A stretch of 64,000 nucleotides of DNA, from positions 3,472,001-3,536,000 of the forward strand of contig NZ_CP043925.1 of NCBI RefSeq assembly GCF_009914335.1. The letters are read 5' to 3'. Position numbers and translations under genes: made by a program. Source of the DNA: Proteus columbae. Its GTDB lineage: Bacteria > Pseudomonadota > Gammaproteobacteria > Enterobacterales > Enterobacteriaceae. This document shows, piece by piece, positions 58,801 through 64,000 of this stretch (position 1 is its first letter; each line of letters opens with the position of its first letter). The notes beneath the pieces were generated by a model that was not told the DNA's origin, did not search any database, and worked only from the letters and a program-made list of their open reading frames with translations.

Positions 58801-60471
58801 AGTGCTACCGTCAGGTTTGATGATTGTTAGAGTGAGTTTATCCCCTTCAGCGCTACCACCCGGTACAGTCACTTCGGTTTGTATGCCGTCTTTTAACTCT
58901 TCAGCATTCACACCATCTGCCGCTTCTGGGATAGTCACTACCGGTGTTGTATCTACCACACCGTCACCGTCGGTATCCCCCGGAATTTGCGTATCAACAG
59001 TAAAGTCAGTTGGTTGACCTTTTCCACTGGTGTTACCCGCTGGATCGGTGATTTCAGCCGTAACAGAGTAGTTACCGTCAGCCGTCACTTTATCCGCAGG
59101 GATAGTTACCTCGGCTTTACCCGCTGTCACTTCATCTGCTGTCAGCGTGTGTTCAACAGTGTCAGTGCTACCGTCAGGTTTGGTGATCGTCAGGGTGAGT
59201 TTATCCCCTTCCGCACTGCCTGCTGGCACAGTCACTTCGGTTTGTACGCCGTCTTTTAGCTCGTCGGCATTTACACCATCTGCTGCTTCTGGGATAGTCA
59301 CTACCGGTGTTGTATCCACCACGCCGTTACCGTCGGTATCGCCTGGAATTTGAGTATCGGCAGCAAATTCCACTTTATTCCCTTGTTTCGGCGGATTACT
59401 TCCTTGAGTTATACTAACATCAACACTGTTTTGGCCGTTTTGTACTACATCTTTCGGAATATCTATTGACACTTTGCCTGCCACGACTTCATCTTTCGTG
59501 ACGGTATGTGTAATAGTTTCAGTGGTGTTATCTGGACGAGTGATGGTTAGCGTAATTTCTGCGCCTTCCACAGTACCTTCTGGCAAGGTGACTTCTGCTT
59601 GTAAACCGTCTTTCAGTTCATCCGCATTTGCATAGCCATCCTCTACTTCTGGAATACTTAAAACTGGTACATCTGTTACAGGATCTGGTTTTGCTGTTAC
59701 AGTAACGTCATCACTTTTATTACCGCTCGGATCTTTTGCACTTGCGGTAACGTCGCTATTATCTTTTATCTTGTCATTAGGAATAGTGACATGATCGTTA
59801 TCTGTATCAGGAATCAAGTCCGGATTGCTTGATGTCCAGCCATTATCGTCTTTCTCTAGTGTGACAGTATTTGAGTTACCATTCTCATCTTCAAAAGTAA
59901 CATCTACAGAATCACCTTTGTTTGCATCTTTTGGTAAATCGATAGAAACAGAACCATCATCTTCAGCGGTTAATCCCGGTTTACTTGGTGCAGTGACATC
60001 TGCATCATTACCTTTATTGTCACCACCATGATTTCTATTAGCTAAAAAGATCGCTAATGCACTACCGATAGAACCCGCAACCCATAAAAATAGGCCAATT
60101 CCATCATCATTATCAGAAAGAGTACCGGTTTCACCAGCAACTAAATGCTCTAAAACAGGACCATCTTGAGTAATAGTGGCTTCCCCCATTACCCCATTTT
60201 GATCTAAGACATTTAAAGTTGCATAACACTGTTGCTCTCCTGGTTTGCATTCTTCCCAGAAATCTTTAATTACAACTTCAAGATCTTGTTCTTTACTAGA
60301 TAAAATAAGATCATCCGATTTACGAAGTGCTTTAATATCTAGTGGTGAAAGATTTGTTTCAGAATCAAATAATTGATAAACCTCATTTGGCTTTGCCGTT
60401 ATTACATGCTTTGCATGCGGATTTAACTGCACTTGTATATCTGAATTTTTTTCAGAAAAGATAAATTTCAT
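52828..60471 (-). CDS. Giant Bap-type surface adhesin secreted by type I secretion
   Basis: 2547-residue repetitive adhesin. The N-terminal 150 residues resemble the BapA prefix region, with a helix at about 124-146 (GLFLWVAGSIGSALAIFLA) that could plug the TolC pore. From about 160 to 1875 there are Ig-like modules: B (about 214 residues) and A (121 residues) in order B-A5-B-A-B-A2-half B. Then a Calx-beta-like domain (about 1877-2015) and a C-terminal region with about ten imperfect RTX-type GxGxD motifs (about 2139-2425: LGAGDDLM, GEGNDTF, GEGNDTIK and others) expected to bind calcium and guide secretion. The downstream genes encode TolC, ABC and HlyD parts. The LapA-type dialanine cleavage site is not evident. 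Confidence 0.92.
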   Translation of the reverse strand: MKFIFSEKNSDIQVQLNPHAKHVITAKPNEVYQLFDSETNLSPLDIKALRKSDDLILSSKEQDLEVVIKDFWEECKPGEQQCYATLNVLDQNGVMGEATITQDGPVLEHLVAGETGTLSDNDDGIGLFLWVAGSIGSALAIFLANRNHGGDNKGNDADVTAPSKPGLTAEDDGSVSIDLPKDANKGDSVDVTFEDENGNSNTVTLEKDDNGWTSSNPDLIPDTDNDHVTIPNDKIKDNSDVTASAKDPSGNKSDDVTVTAKPDPVTDVPVLSIPEVEDGYANADELKDGLQAEVTLPEGTVEGAEITLTITRPDNTTETITHTVTKDEVVAGKVSIDIPKDVVQNGQNSVDVSITQGSNPPKQGNKVEFAADTQIPGDTDGNGVVDTTPVVTIPEAADGVNADELKDGVQTEVTVPAGSAEGDKLTLTITKPDGSTDTVEHTLTADEVTAGKAEVTIPADKVTADGNYSVTAEITDPAGNTSGKGQPTDFTVDTQIPGDTDGDGVVDTTPVVTIPEAADGVNAEELKDGIQTEVTVPGGSAEGDKLTLTIIKPDGSTDTVEHTLTADEVVAGKADVTIPADKVTADGNYSVTAEITDPAGNTSGKGQPTDFTVDTQIPGDTDGDGTVDATPVVTIPEATNGVNADELKDGVQTEVTIPGGSAEGDKLTLTITKPDGSTDTVEHTLTADEVTAGKAEVTIPADKVTADGNYSVTAEITDPAGNTSGKGQPTDFTVDTQIPGDTDGDGVVDTTPVVTIPEAADGVNADELKDGVQTEVTVPAGSAEGDKLTLTITKPDGSTDTVEHTLTADEVTAGKAEVTIPADKVTADGNYSVTAEITDPAGNTSGKGQPTDFTVDTQIPGDTDGDGTVDATPVVTIPEATNGVNADELKDGVQTEVTVPAGSAEGDKLTLTITKPDGSTDTVEHTLTADEVTAGKAEVTIPADKVTADGNYSVTAEITDPVGNTSGKGQPTDFTVDTVAPSAPELKAEDDGSVSIELPTDANKGDTVEITFEDENGDKHTVTLEKGDNGWTSDTPALIPDSNGDKATIPADNVKDNSEVTGVAKDPSGNESDPSTVTSKTDGVTDAPVLTIPEVADGYANADELKDGLQTEVTLPAGTAEGAEITLTITRPDNSTETVTHTVTKDDVAAGKVSMDIPKDAVQDGQNSVDVSLTQGSNPPKQGNKVEFAVDGQIPGDTDGDGTVDATPVVTIPEAANGVNADELKDGVQTEVTVPAGSAEGDKLTLTITKPDGSTDTVEHTLTADEVTAGKAEVTIPADKVTADGNYSVTAEITDPAGNTSGKGQPTDFMVDTVAPSAPELKAEDDGSVSIELPTDANKGDTVEITFEDENGDKHTVTLEKGDNGWTSDTPALIPDSNGDKATIPADNVKDNSEVTGVAKDPSGNESDPSTVTSKTDGVTDAPVLTIPEVADGYANADELKDGLQAEVTLPAGTVEGAEITLTITRPDNTTETITHTVTKDEVTAGKVSMDIPKGAVQDGQNSVDVSLTQGSNPPKQGNKVEFAVDGQIPGDTDGDGTVDATPVVTIPEATNGVNADELKDGVQTEVTVPAGSAEGDKLTLTITKPDGSTDTVEHTLTADEVTAGKAEVTIPADKVTADGNYSVTAEITDPAGNTSGKGQPTDFTVDTQIPGDTDGDGTVDTTPVVTIPEAANGVNADELKDGVQTEVTVPGGSAAGDTLTLTITKPDGTTDTVEHTLTADEVTAGKADVTIPADKATPDGNYSVKAEITDPAGNTSGQGQATDFTVDTVAPSAPVLNAEDNGSVSVELPGDANKGDTVEITFEDENGDKQTVTMEKGDNGWTSSDPNLIPDSQGNNTTIPSDNVKDNSEVTAIAKDPSGNESDPATTTSKTDVLPTVSISVDTTSTDSKGDKISADASVSGEVTEVPATVEDTDGTTGLVYTVALDSVAAQDVTVTITLTNGVGHASAPDYSTLAGSQHDGKIVLHGDTGKVTYDGASTVTVVIPAGSKSVSFMVDPTMEANQNAFNAEGMEKVVATITGTSDNATAATDIVNNAGASATGVIYDGNPISLRNLDGDFTLKYSLSSSKAGTNDFGYTIGANSGDADPMLTTDYNDTIYVGYYQDGSETSSYSNVANSSDNGPDGTKTDGNQSITTVDLGAGDDLMVVRGNMLANTRVYAGEGNDTFTMDGMNTALRVMYAGSYLFMESGDDTVTIKRTGVTNAGQIYLGSGSDTFTQGDANSQNNTELSGLLDLGSGTQAKSNLPKEYLSVYQDGGNFSLGNDTNIDAVTDVNTVTIYGSVSGEILGGYGSDNITITKNLTGNVSVGDNADTLTAGWIYGGATVSMGDGNDTVTVTEGAYNATISLGAGDDVFDSTSATLGSAATTIDGGEGNDTIKIGTISNGNITIDAGAGDDIVVLTKDYDTKPIGNQGSINGGEGSDTLVLAGNISVNLATGNNEGITGFEKVDMTVGSVLKVDNASQTVKLTASDVLGMNANSTIYISGDANDKVDLGADGVNTLGTFTATATTTKATALDGTEHTYTLYSSASGANVYIDNNIIDNGGVF
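54846..59998 (-). repeat. Adhesin repeat array (363-bp A units, 642-bp B units, 1005-bp higher-order period)
   Basis: A units of exactly 363 bases are nearly identical in five tandem copies (about 57541-59356). Around them, A+B composites recur at a period of 1005 bases (55.7, 56.7 and 57.7 kb show matching blocks). Base identity between units is very high at silent sites too, pointing to recent duplication or gene conversion. Confidence 0.9.
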
Positions 60472-60592
60472 AATAATTACCTAGCATTAGAATAGAACCT
60501 CTAAACAGAAGATACTTGCTGTTTATTTAAAAATTTCTTTATTAAGAATTAGTTACAAAATGATATTCTTTCCTTTTTCATTCTCCTTACAT

Positions 60593-60874
60593 TTACATTT
60601 TTTTATCTTTGTGAATATATTCACAATTACAATCAATAATTATTCTCTTTTTACTGTCTAATATTTTTATAAAATGAAGGATGGAAATATTTAAAATAAA
60701 GCAAACTTCTATTAGTGTAGAAACGCTCCATTTAACATCACCTCGTTCTAGGCGAGAATAATGTTGTTGACTTATATTCATTTTCTTTGACATATTAATC
60801 CCTGTCAGTTTTTTAGCCTTCCTTATAGCTTTAACCTCGTTTCCTATTACATAATTAATATTCCAGCCATACAT
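60593..60874 (-). CDS. MrpJ-like small helix-turn-helix regulator
   Basis: 93-residue XRE-type DNA-binding protein. The N-terminal region contains NEVKAIRKAKKLTGINMSK and the recognition helix MNISQQHYSRLERGDVKWS; the SQQ-xxSR-xE-xG pattern is typical of Proteus MrpJ paralogues, which sit at fimbrial operons and repress motility. It lies 120 bases upstream of the giant adhesin gene on the same strand, so it may control or be co-transcribed with it. ATG 60874 has TTAGG nine bases upstream. It is not at a fimbrial operon here, which is unusual. Confidence 0.75.
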   Translation of the reverse strand: MYGWNINYVIGNEVKAIRKAKKLTGINMSKKMNISQQHYSRLERGDVKWSVSTLIEVCFILNISILHFIKILDSKKRIIIDCNCEYIHKDKKM

Positions 60875-61315
60875 CTTAATTACCTAATTCAGGGATAAAG
60901 ATAGAAATACTACAAATACAATTTCACTTAAGTTCAGTGTATCACCTAGCCTCACGCCCCAAATCAAACAAACAAATAAATAAATGCCACAAAATAACAA
61001 ACAAGATATCTATCAACAAAATAGCTCACAGAAAAAAAGATAAATTGCCACAACTTTTAATTAAATCGCCAAAAATGTTAAAACACATCCTTATAATCAA
61101 AGTTATACTCACATTCATGTAAGTAACCTTGAAAAAATTAGTCTTTAACCAAGCTGGTTCACACAAAAAATAACACTAAAAGATAAATAAATATCACTAT
61201 TTGCCACCCTGCGATAAATGTAATTTCATTTATAAAAATAAAACCATAGACTGATCATTAATATTTATCATTACTATTTAACTAATTTAATTTGGATTAA
61301 AGTGAGTCTATTTAC
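60875..61315. other. AT-rich intergenic region between the MrpJ-like and AraC-type genes
   Basis: About 440 bases, very AT-rich, divergent promoters expected. A 61-codon reading frame from a GTG at 60937 has no ribosome site or recognisable composition and is not accepted. Confidence 0.4.
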
Positions 61316-62107
61316 ATGAAAGATTACTATTTTCATTTAAAAAACTTAACCCTATCTAATTACATTATGCTACTAACAAAAGACAGCGAAATACGAATAG
61401 AAACAAATAACTTTAAAAAATCAATAAATAAAAATAGTATTGCTCTAATATCAAAAGATATAAAGTTCGATGTATATTTTTCTAATATAAATAAACCAAC
61501 CTTACTTTATTTATCTTGTGATATTCTTAGAGATGCGTTAAAAATAAACCTTGCCTCTAACCATCTTAGATTAAAAGAGAATGCGCAGAATATTGAAAAT
61601 AATATTTTAATAAAAAAGGCTCAACCAGAAGATATTCTATTATTTAATAAATTAAAAAGTAAATTTAACAATGAAATTGTCACGTCTGATAAAATAGAAC
61701 ATGAATATATATTAAAAATAGCATGCTTATTGAGCGGATTAGAAATAAATATGATGGGTTTTATCTATGAGATGTATAACTCATCATATACAAATAAAAT
61801 CATCAATATCATTAGTGAAGATTTAAGTTATGAGTGGACAATAAAAGATATTAGTAAAAGGCTATATATTGGAACATCATCTTTAAGAAAAAAACTAGAG
61901 GCTGAAAAAACAAGCTTTACTAAAATATTAACAAAAACAAGAATGGAACATGCTATAAATTTATTAACAACAACAAATTTAAATATCAATACTATATCAA
62001 ATAAATTAGGGTATAAAACAACTTCATATTTCATAAAAAAATTTAAAGAATATTACAATACAACACCTAAAAAATTACTAAAAAATCATACTACAGGAAC
62101 GAAATAA
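61316..62107 (+). CDS. AraC family transcriptional regulator
   Basis: 263-residue regulator with a variable N-terminal sensor region and a C-terminal AraC double helix-turn-helix (about 165-258: YEWTIKDISKRLYIGTSSLRKK, then NINTISNKLGYKTTSYFIKKFK and the family ending TTPKKLLK). Very high Asn/Lys/Ile content reflects AT-rich, probably acquired DNA. Resembles virulence-type regulators (GadX, VirF, fimbrial activators). Its 3' end overlaps the convergent AraC gene by 22 bases. Confidence 0.85.
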   Translation: MKDYYFHLKNLTLSNYIMLLTKDSEIRIETNNFKKSINKNSIALISKDIKFDVYFSNINKPTLLYLSCDILRDALKINLASNHLRLKENAQNIENNILIKKAQPEDILLFNKLKSKFNNEIVTSDKIEHEYILKIACLLSGLEINMMGFIYEMYNSSYTNKIINIISEDLSYEWTIKDISKRLYIGTSSLRKKLEAEKTSFTKILTKTRMEHAINLLTTTNLNINTISNKLGYKTTSYFIKKFKEYYNTTPKKLLKNHTTGTK

Positions 62108-62940
62108 TCTAATGAACATATATTACTTTTATCTTTCATATCGTTGATATTAAAAACTTCAATATCATAGCTATCTCTTTTTTTAGCCTTTAACTTTGAT
62201 AGCTCTCTAAAATAAATAACATTAGATAATATGAGATATTCATCCCATGTACCATAAAATGAAAATTTATAATACCTATCACCATTTGTAGAAACAAAGG
62301 TTTCATGTTTATTAGTAAATTCAAAAAAATTATATACAGCTAAAATGTTCTTAGTGGAGGTAGTTCTTTCACATCTATAATATACGTTTAAATAAATTTC
62401 AGAACTATTTTTTATTAAGCTTTTTAATTTATCTATTTTATTTTTATTCTTAAAACCTAATCCCGTTCGAGTAACTTTTGCCTTAAGCTCAAAAGGAATA
62501 TCAACATAAAAAACACTTTCCTCATTTTCAGAAGGTAACAGACAAACAAAGCTCTCACTATTCATTAAGTTAGGGAAAGTTAAATATTTGTGTTGCGGTA
62601 TATAATCAGTAAAATCCCAGTATGCACAGCTCCGGTAAGCACTTGGTGTTATTTTAAAGTATCTTTTAAAAGCTCTTGAAAAGTTCTGTTGAGAATTAAA
62701 TTGATAAATAATCGATATATCTAATACAGATAAACTTGTTAATCGTAATAAAGTTGCAGACAACGATAAACGTCTCGCGAGGATATATCTAGCAATCGTC
62801 TTACCAGTAAAATGATAAAACAAATCTTGAAAATGCCTTTTACTGTATCCTGATTTTTTTATAACATCATCTTGAGATAAAGGACTATTTAAATTTTCTT
62901 CAATCCAATCGAGGATAGCCTGTAAAAGATTTTCTTTCAA
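62086..62940 (-). CDS. AraC/XylS family regulator with Rob-like layout
   Basis: 284-residue regulator with the DNA-binding domain at the N-terminus (about 5-105: PLSQDDVIKKSGYSKRHFQDLF and SIIYQFNSQQNFSRAFKRYF, ending PSAYRS), followed by a C-terminal GyrI-like effector domain, the order seen in Rob. The start is a TTG with AAGG seven bases upstream; no ATG is placed better. Convergent with the other AraC gene, overlapping it by 22 bases. Possible role: multidrug or stress response; no target shown. Confidence 0.82.
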   Translation of the reverse strand: MKENLLQAILDWIEENLNSPLSQDDVIKKSGYSKRHFQDLFYHFTGKTIARYILARRLSLSATLLRLTSLSVLDISIIYQFNSQQNFSRAFKRYFKITPSAYRSCAYWDFTDYIPQHKYLTFPNLMNSESFVCLLPSENEESVFYVDIPFELKAKVTRTGLGFKNKNKIDKLKSLIKNSSEIYLNVYYRCERTTSTKNILAVYNFFEFTNKHETFVSTNGDRYYKFSFYGTWDEYLILSNVIYFRELSKLKAKKRDSYDIEVFNINDMKDKSNICSLDYFVPVV

Positions 62941-63063
62941 AATTTAGCCTTATATTAGCTATAAGTTATTTATATTTATTACATTAACACAAAAATTATT
63001 TTTATCATGCATAATAAATAAAACAAATTACTTATCTGATTACCTCCCCAAGGACAAGCATAA

Positions 63064-63711
63064 ATGGAATTTCCCAAAGATCGAGTTTACCATTCAGTCA
63101 TCTGCGTACTTGCCTTTATAGGCTACTTCTTTTCCTCTTTTAGCCTATTGCTAACGCCTTCACCTATTGCACTGTATCAATCGACTTATATCATCTCATT
63201 GGTGAGCTTTTTTATTTACCTTCCCTACTGCCTAATTATTTGGTTTGCCTATCAAAAACACATTACATTAATGCCATTAGGCCGACTTCAATGGCGAACA
63301 TTAAAAGCTCCTGTCTTAGCATTACTGGGATTATTATTTATCGGCATGTTTTTAGGATCTGACGATGATTCATGGATAGCCGAGGTTGAACCCATTACAG
63401 GATTTGCTTTCTTCCTGTTTGCCCTTGCTGTTATGTTTATTGCTCCGATTACTGAAGAGATCATTTTTAGAGGTTTTCTATTAAATGCAGGCATGTGGTA
63501 TGGCAATACAGGAAAATGGATAGCGATTATTCTTTCTTCACTGCTATTTTCAACTATGCACTATCAATATGAATCAATCTCTACATTTATTCTTATTTTT
63601 ATTGTGGGAGTTATCTTTTGTTTAGTAAGGATAGGAACTCGTTCATTAATCGCACCTATTGCCCTACACTGCATCAATAATTCAATCACTATTCTTTTCT
63701 TAATGATATAG
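63064..63711 (+). CDS. CPBP family intramembrane metalloprotease
   Basis: 215-residue membrane protein with about six helices and the three CPBP (Abi/Rce1-like) motifs: EEIIFRGFLL (EExxxR), FSTMH (FxxxH) and a late histidine/asparagine HCINN. Such proteases act on prenylated or bacteriocin-related substrates; the bacterial substrate is generally unknown. Stands alone with its own upstream spacer; the region downstream to the window end is AT-rich with no gene seen. Confidence 0.85.
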   Translation: MEFPKDRVYHSVICVLAFIGYFFSSFSLLLTPSPIALYQSTYIISLVSFFIYLPYCLIIWFAYQKHITLMPLGRLQWRTLKAPVLALLGLLFIGMFLGSDDDSWIAEVEPITGFAFFLFALAVMFIAPITEEIIFRGFLLNAGMWYGNTGKWIAIILSSLLFSTMHYQYESISTFILIFIVGVIFCLVRIGTRSLIAPIALHCINNSITILFLMI

Positions 63712-64000
63712 CACGTTTATTTAATAAAACTCTCTTTGATATAGAAAAATGGTTATTATTAATAACTAATATTTAAAGAGTTTTATTACTTTTAGCTAAA
63801 TATTTTTTATAATAAAAAAATATTTATTATCTATAATTATCTTACTAACGCATCTTAAAAATAAATTACATTATTAACCATAAAAAATCATCTTATTAAC
63901 AAGCCATTATTTAAATTACATAAAATCCATATTAACTCACACTCTGAAAAGAATGAAATAAATAAGATATTAATAAGAATCACTCTTAATTTATTTATGA

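Noticed and set aside
55189..59353. Many 60-100 residue plus-strand reading frames inside the adhesin gene at 363-base spacing
   Set aside because: Shadows of the repeat units on the opposite strand; identical spacing and no start signals.
54846..59998. CRISPR-like periodic repeats
   Set aside because: The periods (363 and 1005 bp) are far too long, units are coding and in frame, and no spacer structure exists.
60937..61122. 61-codon frame before the AraC gene
   Set aside because: GTG start without ribosome site; low-complexity lysine-rich product in AT-rich promoter DNA.

Overview
The window is chromosomal DNA of a low-GC enterobacterium of the Proteus group (Morganellaceae). Grounds: gene order blocks shared with E. 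coli (ytjB-serB-radA-nadR; efp/epmB-yjeI; groESL-fxsA-aspA-dcuA-yjdC-tRNA-Phe) in AT-rich sequence, a hyf-type hydrogenase operon, and a small MrpJ-like HTH regulator of the kind tied to fimbriae in Proteus. Species cannot be fixed from the sequence alone.

Layout. 1-4.6 kb: 5' part of phoA with a Pho box, a Fes-like periplasmic esterase with Fur boxes, a RelE/ParE-type toxin-antitoxin pair and a TPR-DUF218 protein. 4.9-9.4 kb: nadR, radA, serB (minus strand) diverging from ytjB. 9.7-12 kb: orphan glycyl-radical enzyme yjjI and its activase yjjW. 12.2-15.5 kb: an autotransporter with HAF-type repeats, a 12-copy 15-residue coiled-coil repeat and a C-terminal beta-barrel. 15.6-20.5 kb: a five-gene nickel/peptide-type ABC importer. 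20.9-24 kb: a family 2 glycosyltransferase and a HipA/HipB module in reversed order (toxin first), flanked by imperfect 67-bp direct repeats. 24.1-35.4 kb: an eleven-gene hydrogenase-4/formate hydrogenlyase operon (hyfABCDEFGHI plus hycH- and hycI-like genes) behind a sigma-54 type promoter.

36-47.8 kb is core genome: efp and its modifying enzyme epmB, lipoprotein yjeI, a CPA1 Na+/H+ antiporter, groEL/groES with a sigma-32 promoter, fxsA, aspA-dcuA (anaerobic aspartate/fumarate use), yjdC and tRNA-Phe. 48-60.5 kb: immediately past the tRNA lies a four-gene biofilm-adhesin operon of Bap type: a 2547-residue repetitive adhesin followed by its TolC, ABC and HlyD secretion genes. 60.6-63.7 kb: very AT-rich, with an MrpJ-like regulator, two convergent AraC-family regulators and a CPBP membrane protease.

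Functional links: the ABC importer could supply nickel to the hydrogenase (inference); HycI would mature HyfG by removing its C-terminal tail; aspA-dcuA and hyf both serve anaerobic growth; the adhesin, its own type I secretion machinery and the neighbouring regulators look like one acquired surface-attachment locus. The most unusual items are the repeat-flanked inverted-order HipAB module, the higher-order 1005-bp repeats of the adhesin, and a possible ribosome-site-masking hairpin before the autotransporter.
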